Shown: positions 1 to 9,145 of the stretch, piece after piece
Position numbering within the stretch: the first letter of the stretch is position 1
How the letters are laid out: every line of letters starts with the position of its first letter
Origin: a virus
Virus record (IMG/VR): IMGVR_UViG_3300031975_000248
Span: 1-22,996 of that record
Direction: 5' to 3' (one strand)
Length of the DNA stretch: 22,996 nt
Position numbers and translations under genes: made by a program
Notes under the pieces: generated by a model
The model's input: the letters and a program-made list of their open reading frames with translations, nothing else
What the model was told of the DNA's origin: nothing
The model's database searches: none

Positions 1-3000
1 GTTTTAAATGTTATAGGTGGAACAGGTATAACTGTCGGTGCTAATGAAATAACAACTACAGATGGTGAGATCGTTCACGATAATTTAAGTGGATTTGTAT
101 CAAATGAACATATAGACCATAGTTCAGTAAGTGTTATAGCAGGTGCCGGATTAACCGGCGGTGGAACAATAGCTGCAAATAGAACAATAAATGTAGTTGG
201 CGGAACAGGTATAACTGCTAACGCTAATGAAATAACAACTACAGATAGTGAAATCGTACACGATAATTTAAGTGGATTTGTTGCTAATGAACACATTGAC
301 CACTCAGCAGTATCGGTTATATCAGGCGATGGTTTAACAGGCGGTGGAACTATAGCAGCTAATAGAACTCTCGCAGTAGGTGCTGGAACAGGAATTGATG
401 TTGCCGCAGATGCAATTTCAGTAGATGTCTCAGACTTTATGGCAAATGGTTCAAACAATAGGGTTGTAACTGCTACTGGTACAGACGCTATGAACGCTGA
501 AGCTAATCTTACTTTTGATGGAAGTACATTAGCCGTAACTGGTGATGTTACATTTGCTGACACAAAAACTTTAGGAACTTCAACTTTTATATCAGGTATA
601 ACTGGTGATGGATTTAGAATACAAGATAATGCTTCCAATGGAACATTGTTAGAGGTAGATAATATAGTAGTAAGAAATACTTTAAGAACACATATATTCC
701 AAAAAGATATTGTCAAAGCAACTAATGGTATTTTATTCGTATCAGATAGTGGTGTTGTGTCAGGCTCTTCTCAAAGTGGTGGTACTGTTACATTTGATAA
801 TACTAAATCTGCTACATTCAGCGACAATGATATTTTACTTTTCAAAGATGCGAATGATGCTGGAAATATAAATGCTGTACAATTTCAAATAAATGGAAGT
901 AAATCTACAAGTGGAGATTTTGATACATATAATGTTAATAATGTAATAGGAGATTTAGATAATATAAATGTTGGTTCAACGGCTGCCAGAATAAATGGTG
1001 GTACAGTAGCTATTGATGCTTCTTCACCTAATAGCCCTTTTATAGATGTAAACTCAAATAGTGGTTCTGCTGTAGTGAGGCTTGGTAATTTAGCTGGAAT
1101 AACTTCTCCTAGATTTGGTAGTTTAGATAAAGACGGAGATTCTGGAGATAATAGTAATTTTGGATTATGGGCATCAGGTTCTGTTTACTTAGAGGGTGCT
1201 ATAAATGCTAAAACAGGTAATATCGGTGGTTGGGGAATAGGAGCAACTGCTATAAGTAGTTCTGGCAATACAATAAATATAGACGCTGCTACTGAGAGAA
1301 TTACTATCTCTAAAACCAATGGTACTGAGATGATTCATTTGGGTGAGGTTGATGATGGTACTGTTTATGGACTAAAAATATTTGATGGAACTGGTACAGC
1401 CGATAGTGATATACTTGTAGAATTAGGTGAGGGTGGAAATACAATCGCTGGATGGACAATATCAACAGCAGCTATAACAAGTCCATCTGATATAATAACA
1501 ATAAGTGCAGCTGCAAAAAGAATTACAATTAACGATGGAAGTAATGATAGAATATACTTAGGTGAAGTTGATGGTGGTAGTGTTTATGGATTAAAAATAT
1601 TTAATGGTGGTGGAACTGCTGATGGAAATCTAATAGCAGAACTTGGTCAAGGTCAAAATATGATTGCTGGTTGGGATTTGATGCCAGGAACAATAAAGAG
1701 TGACAATGCTGGTGGTAGTGTGGCTCTTAGTGCTTTTAGTCAATCCCTAACAATTTGGACTGGTAGTATAGATTATGGAGAACCAAAATTAGTATTAGGA
1801 AAATTACCACTAAATGACGGAACAGTAGATTCACCATATGGATTTGCAGTATTTAGTGGAACAGGTCAAGTATCGGGAAGTCAAGATAGTGCTTCGGTAT
1901 TAATAACAGCAAATAAAGCTAAATTAGCTGGTTGGGAATTAATACCTGGTAGATTAAGTAGTGGAACTGTAGCGGATATAAATGGTAATAACGCTTCAAT
2001 CGCACTCGGAACTGGTGCTACAACAGCAACTGGTACACCAACCGATGGATTGTTCTTCGTTAGTGCTTCTACTAAACCTGTATTTTATGTAGGTTCGACA
2101 TTTTCTTATGTAGACGATACATTAACTGCTGGTGGTTGGACTATTGGTGGTGGGGTTATATCATCTTCAAAACAAACTTCAAATGTACCAAATGCAATAT
2201 TAAGTGGTAGTGGTGTTCTTTCATTAGGAACTGGTACACATAACTTTGGTCAAAGTAATAGAACTTTTATTGATGGACCTGGCAACAGAATGTCTATTGG
2301 AAGTAATTTTAAGTATGAAAGTAATGTATTAAAAGTAGGTGGTTGGTCAATCGGTGATTCTAATATAAATTTTAATCAATCATCTACAGAAAGAATAAGA
2401 ATAGATGCTAATTCTGGTAATCTACAAATAGATGGTGATGACGCTCTTGGTATACTCATAGGTAATAATGTAGGCGGTGGTGTAGCGTTAGAATCAAATA
2501 CTTCTATACCTATAATACTTGGTACAAGAGACGATGGAAGTAGAAGTGTATTTAGAGTAGGTAGTTCTACTGCCTTTTTAAAATTTGATACTGGTACTGG
2601 TTTTGAAGTAAGTTCATCTAAATTTCACATAAAAACTGATGGAGATGTGATAGTTAGAAAAGTAAATGCTGTAGAAGGTACAATAGGTGGATTTACGATA
2701 AAGTCTGGCTCAATAGAATCAACAAGCGTAGCTTCTGGTATTGGAATATCTGCAACACAAGCTTCAATGTCTTTAGGTAATAAGGTAAAGATAGCGGGTG
2801 GTACTGATAGTTTCATAGCTGGTGGTGCACATTTTGATGATCCTTTTAATGCATTTGATAATGACCAAATTGGTTTTGTTCTTGGTATAGACGATGACAT
2901 TCCTAAATTTGAAATAAGTGATGATTCCGGTGATAATGCAATAATCTTTGCTTCAGACGCAAATCCAGTACTTAATATTAAATCTGAAGTTTTTTCATTA

Positions 3001-3489
3001 GGTTCAACAAACTTTAAGCTTACACAGACATCACTTAAATTAGGAACAGTAGATAGTGTTACAGATACGGCAAGTACAGAAAAAGGATTCTTTGTAGATG
3101 CTGATGGGGATGTTTTAATCAAAAATGGTGGTACTAACGCAGGATATATTCAATCCGTAAGTGGAAAAATAGTTGTCGTAACAGATAATTTTAATGTGGA
3201 TGCTAGTGGTAATGTATCAATGTCAGGTGCTGTTACAGCAACTGGTGGTAATATTGCAACATTTTCTATAGCATCAGGTAGTATTGATTCAAATTCTAAT
3301 AATGCAAAGCGTGGAATAAAAATAGAACCAGGCGTATCAATTAGAGGATATGGAAATGAAGTACACACTACAGTAACTTCGGTAGGTAAATTTTCATTCA
3401 ATGCTGGTGGTACTATAGCACCACCGGCTGGTGGCTCTACTCAATTCGATCCTTCAAAAGCACCAGTACCAGGTAATATCACAACATAA
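1..3489 (+). CDS. Long repetitive tail fibre or tail-associated adhesin, 5' end missing
   Basis: The frame is open from the first base, so the gene begins to the left of the window; the ATG at 439 is internal. At least 1162 residues are visible. Residues encoded before about 430 consist of near-identical 61-residue units with GLTGGGTIAANRT and GGTGI blocks, a style common in marine phage tail fibres. From about 1225 onward the protein is built of looser modules, each opening with a G-[GA]-[WF]-x-[IL] turn followed by an I-x-S strand, typical of long beta-structured trimeric fibres. Composition is rich in Gly, Ser, Thr, Asn and Ile and nearly free of Cys. The C-terminus is Pro/Gly-rich and shows no S74 chaperone, which the next gene carries instead. 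The role, host recognition or fibre shaft, is inferred from repeat style and position; the exact T4 equivalent is not clear. Confidence 0.85.
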   Translation, partial: VLNVIGGTGITVGANEITTTDGEIVHDNLSGFVSNEHIDHSSVSVIAGAGLTGGGTIAANRTINVVGGTGITANANEITTTDSEIVHDNLSGFVANEHIDHSAVSVISGDGLTGGGTIAANRTLAVGAGTGIDVAADAISVDVSDFMANGSNNRVVTATGTDAMNAEANLTFDGSTLAVTGDVTFADTKTLGTSTFISGITGDGFRIQDNASNGTLLEVDNIVVRNTLRTHIFQKDIVKATNGILFVSDSGVVSGSSQSGGTVTFDNTKSATFSDNDILLFKDANDAGNINAVQFQINGSKSTSGDFDTYNVNNVIGDLDNINVGSTAARINGGTVAIDASSPNSPFIDVNSNSGSAVVRLGNLAGITSPRFGSLDKDGDSGDNSNFGLWASGSVYLEGAINAKTGNIGGWGIGATAISSSGNTINIDAATERITISKTNGTEMIHLGEVDDGTVYGLKIFDGTGTADSDILVELGEGGNTIAGWTISTAAITSPSDIITISAAAKRITINDGSNDRIYLGEVDGGSVYGLKIFNGGGTADGNLIAELGQGQNMIAGWDLMPGTIKSDNAGGSVALSAFSQSLTIWTGSIDYGEPKLVLGKLPLNDGTVDSPYGFAVFSGTGQVSGSQDSASVLITANKAKLAGWELIPGRLSSGTVADINGNNASIALGTGATTATGTPTDGLFFVSASTKPVFYVGSTFSYVDDTLTAGGWTIGGGVISSSKQTSNVPNAILSGSGVLSLGTGTHNFGQSNRTFIDGPGNRMSIGSNFKYESNVLKVGGWSIGDSNINFNQSSTERIRIDANSGNLQIDGDDALGILIGNNVGGGVALESNTSIPIILGTRDDGSRSVFRVGSSTAFLKFDTGTGFEVSSSKFHIKTDGDVIVRKVNAVEGTIGGFTIKSGSIESTSVASGIGISATQASMSLGNKVKIAGGTDSFIAGGAHFDDPFNAFDNDQIGFVLGIDDDIPKFEISDDSGDNAIIFASDANPVLNIKSEVFSLGSTNFKLTQTSLKLGTVDSVTDTASTEKGFFVDADGDVLIKNGGTNAGYIQSVSGKIVVVTDNFNVDASGNVSMSGAVTATGGNIATFSIASGSIDSNSNNAKRGIKIEPGVSIRGYGNEVHTTVTSVGKFSFNAGGTIAPPAGGSTQFDPSKAPVPGNITT
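16..426 (+). repeat. In-frame tandem repeat, 183 bp (61 aa) period, in the tail fibre
   Basis: The GGTGIT block recurs at base 16, base 199 and, more diverged, base 382, exactly 183 bases apart each time. The intervening NEITTTD, EIVHDNLSGFV and EHIDHS segments are conserved between the copies. About two and a quarter copies are inside the window, and the array evidently continues off the left edge. Differences are mostly third-position or conservative, which indicates expansion by duplication under protein-level selection. Confidence 0.9.
1225..3270 (+). repeat. Degenerate GGW-x-I modules of about 68-87 aa in the tail fibre
   Basis: Tryptophan codons of successive GW turns lie at 1231, 1453, 1672, 1933, 2137 and 2344, followed by GGF near 2689 and a weaker form near 3256. 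The first units are the most alike: both carry I-[HY]-LGEVD-[DG]-G-[TS]-VYGLKIF and an ILVELGEG / LIAELGQG strand before the next GW. Spacing varies (74, 73, 87, 68 and 69 residues), so these are structural modules rather than exact DNA repeats. Confidence 0.8.
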
Positions 3490-3513
3490 GGTTAATAATA
3501 GGAGTAAAATAAA

Positions 3514-5310
3514 ATGGCAAATTATCCATTTAAAGTAAATATAGAAACAGGAGATGGAGATCAATATAGTTACTATACATCATCATTCGCTACGGATGCT
3601 GATTTACAAATAAGTTCTTCAAATATAGTTGATAGGATAAATATTATACCAGTGGGTAGTCCTTATATTCAAAGTGAAGAAGCTGTCAGCATGCATGCTT
3701 CTAAATTTTATGCAAACTCTAATGCAGGAACTATGGGTATAGACTATATCTCAGCCTCCTTTACAGAACCACATACAGGTAGTATAACTTTTACTGATAC
3801 AGAAACCACTACAAATGGTGGTCTTAAATCTTACACATTTTGGGGTTCAAAAGTTTGCAGTGTTTTAGGTTTGCCAGAGGGTATACCAATATATACAGAA
3901 AATTTTAAATTATCTGATGATACTAATGACCCTACCAATTACTTATCAGGAGATGTTATAGCTAACGGTGTAACAGTAGCACAATCTTTCAAAATGGCAC
4001 CACAAGGAAGAATGAGAAGTTCTTTGATGTGGGATGAACAATTTGGTGATGGTTATGTAAAATGGGTTAGTGGTAGTGTTAATAAATTGTCTATCGGTTA
4101 CGATGATGTAAAGGATGCTTATCAAATATTTTATTATGACACTAGCAATGCAAATCCACTTCAAATCTCTGGTTCTGTTAGTTGTAAAAATCAGCTAGCT
4201 GCAAACGCTATAGTTGGTAGTACTGTTACTGCGACAGGAACTGGTAATGCTTTTTTAGGAGACCAACTAAGACCCAGAGCCGCTGATACGGAATTAACAT
4301 TAACCCACCTTTCAGCTTCTGGTGCCGATAATGGAGTGTCTACTCTAATTAATGGGCAGACTGCACCAATTGGAACCGGTGGTTCAGTAAGAATACAAGG
4401 TGGGGCTTCTTATTTAAGCCAAGCAGCTGGTGGAAATGTGGAATTAATACCTGGAGTAGGCGGCGATGGTTCTTCAGCTAATACTCCTGGTTATGTCCAC
4501 TTAACTACTAAAAACTCAGCTGGCACAGTTCTTAGATTAGGTGACACAACAAGTAACCACGAAAATTGGATAAGCATTCGGGCTCAAGACGGCGCTGAAA
4601 CCAATGGAAGTGGTATAACTTGGTACGAAACAGGTACTTTTAGTGTAAGTGCTCCACAATACGGAGCAAAAATAGTTTATGATGAAGATTCTGATGATTT
4701 TCATTTGGGAACAATGAACAATAATACTTTTTACAAACAAATCACAATACCTAGAGGAACTAGAGCAATAGAGGTTTTTGGTCATTGCCAACCTCAAACA
4801 GATAATCTTTATGATTTGGGTAATTCTAGTTTTAGATGGGATGATGTTCGAGCTACAAATGGAACGATACAGACATCAGATAGAAATCTTAAAACGCAGA
4901 TAAGTGGTTCAGATTTAGGTTTAGATTTTATAAATGATTTAAATCCTGTAAAGTATCAATGGTTGTCAGAAGGTAGACCACATTATGGTTTAATAGCACA
5001 AGAAGTTTCTTCCTCATTAGCTAAGTCCTCTGTCCACACAGACAACTTTGCAGGATATGTTGAAAATAGAATGTTTGTTAGTGCAAGCGTAAGTGGAAGT
5101 GAAAAAGATATAAGAGATACTGCTGATTGGGAAATGGAAAACTTTACTGCTATTCCAAATCCTGAGTTGAGTTTACGATATAATGAATTCCTATCACCGA
5201 TGATAAAAGCTATACAAGAATTATCTTCACAGGTAGAGACTCTAAAAGCACAGATAAGTGGTAGTGGTGACTTCAACGCTTTAAAAACTACACTCACCGA
5301 TAATGGATAA
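3514..5310 (+). CDS. Tail fibre / receptor-binding protein with C-terminal S74 intramolecular chaperone
   Basis: This is a 598-residue protein that follows the long fibre by 24 bases, with AGGAG at 3500-3504 before the ATG. The N-terminal two thirds is Ser/Thr/Gly-rich and beta-like, without a recognisable enzymatic motif. Residues 454-463 read TSDRNLKTQI and residues near 490-500 read YGLIAQEV; together these are the hallmark of the endosialidase-type chaperone family (Pfam Peptidase_S74). In that family the C-terminal domain assembles the trimeric fibre and then releases itself by cutting just before the Ser of the Ser-Asp pair, here Ser455-Asp456. The end of the protein (IQELSSQVETLKAQI) is a short coiled coil, as expected for the chaperone trimer. 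The mature fibre would therefore be about 454 residues. The receptor-binding role is inferred from family and position. Confidence 0.85.
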   Translation: MANYPFKVNIETGDGDQYSYYTSSFATDADLQISSSNIVDRINIIPVGSPYIQSEEAVSMHASKFYANSNAGTMGIDYISASFTEPHTGSITFTDTETTTNGGLKSYTFWGSKVCSVLGLPEGIPIYTENFKLSDDTNDPTNYLSGDVIANGVTVAQSFKMAPQGRMRSSLMWDEQFGDGYVKWVSGSVNKLSIGYDDVKDAYQIFYYDTSNANPLQISGSVSCKNQLAANAIVGSTVTATGTGNAFLGDQLRPRAADTELTLTHLSASGADNGVSTLINGQTAPIGTGGSVRIQGGASYLSQAAGGNVELIPGVGGDGSSANTPGYVHLTTKNSAGTVLRLGDTTSNHENWISIRAQDGAETNGSGITWYETGTFSVSAPQYGAKIVYDEDSDDFHLGTMNNNTFYKQITIPRGTRAIEVFGHCQPQTDNLYDLGNSSFRWDDVRATNGTIQTSDRNLKTQISGSDLGLDFINDLNPVKYQWLSEGRPHYGLIAQEVSSSLAKSSVHTDNFAGYVENRMFVSASVSGSEKDIRDTADWEMENFTAIPNPELSLRYNEFLSPMIKAIQELSSQVETLKAQISGSGDFNALKTTLTDNG

Positions 5311-5321
5311 TTCACAAACTT

Positions 5322-5335
5322 TATATTTATATATG
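5322..5335 (+). promoter_or_regulatory. TATATTTATATATG gap motif (candidate late promoter or processing site)
   Basis: The 44-base gap between the S74 fibre and the multi-domain enzyme contains TATATTTATATATG, 19 bases before the ATG at 5355. The core TATTTATA recurs in every gap longer than 30 bases in this window. Read on the minus strand it is TATAAATA, the T4 late-promoter sequence, so the direction of action is uncertain. The motif is seen directly; the regulatory function is inferred. Confidence 0.5.
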
Positions 5336-5354
5336 AATAAGAACATAGGAAATT

Positions 5355-8300
5355 ATGGATAAACTTACAGAATTTTTAACAAAACCATTTCTAAACGAAG
5401 GAGCTAGGGATCCTGGCATATTTAAAGCTATCTTTTTAGCTGGAGGGCCTGGAAGTGGTAAATCATATGTAGCTTCTCAATTATTCGGTATACCTGAAAA
5501 GATAAATGTTTCTAAAACAGGTTTGAAGATGGTAAATCAAGATTCTGAATTGGAAATGTTATTAAAAAAATATTATGGTACTACAGACTTAGACATTATG
5601 CCAGATGAATTGTTTGCTGATTTGACAGGTGTAGATAGAAATGGCGATCCTGTAGATTATGATACAAGCGGTTTAAGAAAATTTGCTAAATCTTTAAGTA
5701 AAGAAAGATTGAGATTATATACCAATGGTAGATTGGGTGTAATCATAGATGGAACTGGACACAAATATGGTTCTGTAAAAGAAAAGAAACAGAAATTAGA
5801 AGCATTGGGTTACGATTGTTTTATGGTTTTTGTCAATACCTCTTTAGAAGTTGCTTTACAGAGAAATGAAGAAAGGGCAAGGGTTGTTCCTGAAAAGATT
5901 GTTCGTCAAAGTTGGCAAGATGTTCAAAACAATTTAGCATTTTTTCAAGGTTTGTTTGGTATGAGTAATTTTATGGTAGTTGGTAATAATAAATTTCTTA
6001 GCCCTAAACAAGCACAAAGTAAATTTAAGATGTTAGTTGATAAGGGTATAAATAAATTTATGAAATTAAAACCAAAAAGTAAAATAGCAAAAGCTTGGTT
6101 AAGAAAAGAAAAGAAATTTCAAAAAGTATTTAAAGATCCAGGCCAATCTCGTTTCTTTGAGGCTATAAAGATAGATGTAAATGTTGGTGATACAATTAAA
6201 GTGGGTAGATTTAAAAACAAAAAGGTATTTGTTAAAAATATCGGAAAAGACAAACACGGAATGCCAACAATAAATGGAAAGCCAGTTGTAAAATTTAGAA
6301 TGGCCAAAGATAAAGATTATTTAAAAAATGTATCTGAAGAACCAAGAGTTCCTCGTAAGAAAGGACAACATCGTGGTTCAAAGTCTCATTCAGATTTATA
6401 TACGGATGAGAATCCAAAAGGAACAATTAAAGGATTAAAGTTTGCTACAGTCAAAGATGCTAAAGCATCAGTTAGTAAGATAAGTGGAAGTGGTAAAAAA
6501 CACGCACATAAGATACAAGCTGCTGTAGCTATGGAACAGAGAGCTAAAGAGATGGGCAAGAGTTCGGAAGCAGCTGTCTATAGAGCTTACATAAATAAGA
6601 TGAAAAAGAAAACCAAAAAGAAGAATGAAGAATTTGGAGCACCAGCAGGAACATTACCATCACCAAGCCGTAAGATGGTTAAGAAAATGAAGAAGAAAGG
6701 TAATACTTCAGTTCCATATGGTAGTGGTTATAAAAAAGCAAAAAATATAAAAGAAAGTCTTGACTTGTATATGGAAAATGTTGTATATTCTATAGTTGAT
6801 AATGGGGATAGTGCATCTAATTTGAACGAAAACAAAGATAAAAAACTAATCGGTGTATTTGGTGGAAGATTTCAACCATTTCATAGTGGACATTTAGCTA
6901 CATATAAGTGGATGAAATCAAACTTTGATGATGTTTATATAACAACTTCTGATATAAAACAACCACCACGGCATCCGATGAACTTTAAAGAAAAAGCTTC
7001 ACATATGATTAAAATGGGTATTCCAAAAAATCGTATCATTAAAGAAAAGTCGCCATATGTTCCAAATAATTTATTGAAAAAATTTAATAGTAATAATACA
7101 GCAGTTGTTTTTGCTTTTGGTGAAAAAGATGCTGGTCGTTTAAAAGGTGGTAAAAAGAAAGATGGTAGTAAATCATACTATCAAGATTATAAAAAAAATA
7201 AGAATGATATAAAGGGTTTTGAAGAACACGGATATTTTGTTCAAGCACCAAAATCAGGTAATATAAGTGGAACACAGATGAGAAAGTTATTAGGTGATCC
7301 TAAAATTGATGATGGTGCCAGAGAAAAACTATTTAAAAAATCATTTGGATATTATGATAAAGCTGTGTATACTATGATGACGAATAATTTCAAAAAGTTA
7401 TTTGAATCATACATATTGACGGATGAATTAATTGAAGAATTTTTATTAGAATCATCATCCACACCTGCTGGAAACTTAGATGATGGTCCTTCCACATTTT
7501 ATACAGATTATGAAACATACAAAAAGACTTCTAAAGAATGGTTGGATTCAATTTACAAAGATGCCGGTTGGAAAGTTTTAGATTATGTTTTGAGTTCCGA
7601 TGCAAAAAATTCAATAACAGATCAATATAGATCTGTACCACTAACTTATTTAGATCATGGACAAGCAAATGGTTCTACTATGGCAGTTACTAAGTACAAA
7701 AATTGGATGGAACAGGTAGTAAAACCATTAGGTTGGGAAGTAGTAAATTGGATGGGAAGTACAGCAGCAATTGATAATATTATTGGTACTCTATTTGCAG
7801 CTGGTGCTGATGGTGATTCATATGAGGGTGATGAAATAGATTTAAAAGAACAAATAAATAGTAAAAATAAACTAAGACAAAGAAACAAAGAAAAGGAGTT
7901 ACTGCTTATGGGCGGAGCTTATGGTCATTTAAGTCATCCATTTGACGATAAAAATCTTACATTTTCAGATTTTAAAACACTAATTATTAATACATTACAA
8001 GGTAATCTTAGTAGTGAAGGCGCTGTTACTGAAAAAACAGATGGACAGAATATAATGGTAAGTTGGAAAAATAATAAACTTATCGCAGCTCGTAACAAAG
8101 GACATATTAAAAATTTTGGTGCTAACGCATTAGATATTAATGGTATTAAAAATATGTTTGCGGGTAGAGGTGATATTGAAAAAGCCTTTGTTTATGCTAT
8201 AAGAGATTTACAGATAGCGGTTAGTAAATTAAGTAAAGCGCAAAAGGATAAAATATTTGATGAAGGTAAAAAGTTTATGTCTTTAGAAGTCATATATCCA

Positions 8301-9143
8301 AAGACAGTAAATGTTATACCATATGATAAAGCATTATTACAGTTTCACGGAACAATAGAATATGATTCCGCAGGTTCTCCGCAAGGGGAAGATAGAGGAA
8401 GTGCAAGAGTTTTGGCTGGTATGATAAAGCAAGTTAATCAAAATGTACAAAAAGCATTTAAGATTACACAACCATTTGTTGCTAATCTACCAAAGGTAAA
8501 AGACTTTTCTGCCAGACAAAGTTACTTTTTAGGTAAGTTAAACAAATTAAAAAAAGAATTTGATTTAAAAGATACAGACACATTATCAGATTATCATCAG
8601 GCATATTGGTATGAGTATATATTTAATGGTGGAAAACAAACAGACAATCCTAATGTAACAAATAATGTTATGGCTGGTCTTTTGAAGAGGTGGGCTTTCT
8701 TTGATAAATCATATAAGATTCCACAGATTAAAAAAGACTTAAAGGATTATCCTAAGTTTTTAGATTGGGTATTGTCTACTGATAAAAACGATCATGCCAA
8801 GCTACAGAAAAAGCACATAAGAGATTGGGAAGTTCTTTTCTTTGAATTAGGTGCTGAGGTACTAAGTAATATGAAAGATTTTATAGCAGCTAATCCTGAT
8901 AAGGCTGTACAAAAAATAAAAAAAGATTTGATAAAAGTAATAGCTCAGGTAAAAAAAGCTAAAGATCCTTCTAAATTAGAAATGTTAAAAACTCAATTAG
9001 ATAGATTAAATGCTTTGGGTGGCTTTAAAAAGATTATACCGAGTGAGGGTATTACTTTTGTGTTTAAAGGAAAGGTTTTCAAATATACAGGAGCATTTGC
9101 ACCTGTTAATCAAATACTAGGTATGTTAAAGTTTACGAGGTAA
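5355..9143 (+). CDS. Multi-domain protein: P-loop kinase-like, HIGH nucleotidyltransferase and ligase-like nucleotidyltransferase, with N-terminal capsid-targeting-like peptide
   Basis: A 1262-residue protein. In order: residues 1-15 form a short helix ending LNE|G, resembling a T4 capsid-targeting sequence; a zeta-toxin/polynucleotide-kinase-like P-loop domain follows with Walker A GGPGSGKS (30-37) and IIDGTG (130-135); a small basic domain begins about 270 (VNVGDTIKVGRFKNKK); a Lys-rich domain at about 356-420 (HAHKIQA, MEQRAKEMGK) resembles a phage domain I recall as DUF5872; a cytidylyltransferase-like domain has HSGH at 510-513 and ISGTQMR at 637-643; the C-terminal domain has ligase-superfamily motif I KTDG (Lys894), a motif III-like Glu978 (LEVIYP), motif IV-like EGITF (1231-1235) and motif V-like KVFK (1240-1243). 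Substrates are unknown; RNA repair or NAD/nucleotide chemistry are possibilities. It starts a transcription unit that leads into terminase and portal. Domain calls are from motifs only. Confidence 0.8.
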   Translation: MDKLTEFLTKPFLNEGARDPGIFKAIFLAGGPGSGKSYVASQLFGIPEKINVSKTGLKMVNQDSELEMLLKKYYGTTDLDIMPDELFADLTGVDRNGDPVDYDTSGLRKFAKSLSKERLRLYTNGRLGVIIDGTGHKYGSVKEKKQKLEALGYDCFMVFVNTSLEVALQRNEERARVVPEKIVRQSWQDVQNNLAFFQGLFGMSNFMVVGNNKFLSPKQAQSKFKMLVDKGINKFMKLKPKSKIAKAWLRKEKKFQKVFKDPGQSRFFEAIKIDVNVGDTIKVGRFKNKKVFVKNIGKDKHGMPTINGKPVVKFRMAKDKDYLKNVSEEPRVPRKKGQHRGSKSHSDLYTDENPKGTIKGLKFATVKDAKASVSKISGSGKKHAHKIQAAVAMEQRAKEMGKSSEAAVYRAYINKMKKKTKKKNEEFGAPAGTLPSPSRKMVKKMKKKGNTSVPYGSGYKKAKNIKESLDLYMENVVYSIVDNGDSASNLNENKDKKLIGVFGGRFQPFHSGHLATYKWMKSNFDDVYITTSDIKQPPRHPMNFKEKASHMIKMGIPKNRIIKEKSPYVPNNLLKKFNSNNTAVVFAFGEKDAGRLKGGKKKDGSKSYYQDYKKNKNDIKGFEEHGYFVQAPKSGNISGTQMRKLLGDPKIDDGAREKLFKKSFGYYDKAVYTMMTNNFKKLFESYILTDELIEEFLLESSSTPAGNLDDGPSTFYTDYETYKKTSKEWLDSIYKDAGWKVLDYVLSSDAKNSITDQYRSVPLTYLDHGQANGSTMAVTKYKNWMEQVVKPLGWEVVNWMGSTAAIDNIIGTLFAAGADGDSYEGDEIDLKEQINSKNKLRQRNKEKELLLMGGAYGHLSHPFDDKNLTFSDFKTLIINTLQGNLSSEGAVTEKTDGQNIMVSWKNNKLIAARNKGHIKNFGANALDINGIKNMFAGRGDIEKAFVYAIRDLQIAVSKLSKAQKDKIFDEGKKFMSLEVIYPKTVNVIPYDKALLQFHGTIEYDSAGSPQGEDRGSARVLAGMIKQVNQNVQKAFKITQPFVANLPKVKDFSARQSYFLGKLNKLKKEFDLKDTDTLSDYHQAYWYEYIFNGGKQTDNPNVTNNVMAGLLKRWAFFDKSYKIPQIKKDLKDYPKFLDWVLSTDKNDHAKLQKKHIRDWEVLFFELGAEVLSNMKDFIAANPDKAVQKIKKDLIKVIAQVKKAKDPSKLEMLKTQLDRLNALGGFKKIIPSEGITFVFKGKVFKYTGAFAPVNQILGMLKFTR

Positions 9144-9145
9144 TT

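Noticed and set aside
75-716. 213-codon minus-strand open frame opposite the tail fibre
   Set aside because: Its sequence is the antisense of the fibre repeats, it has no ribosome binding site context, and the + frame is open throughout from base 1.
1-5310. Possible diversity-generating retroelement target in the tail fibre genes
   Set aside because: No reverse transcriptase, no template repeat and no adenine-biased variable tract near a C-terminus was seen; the repeats are structural.
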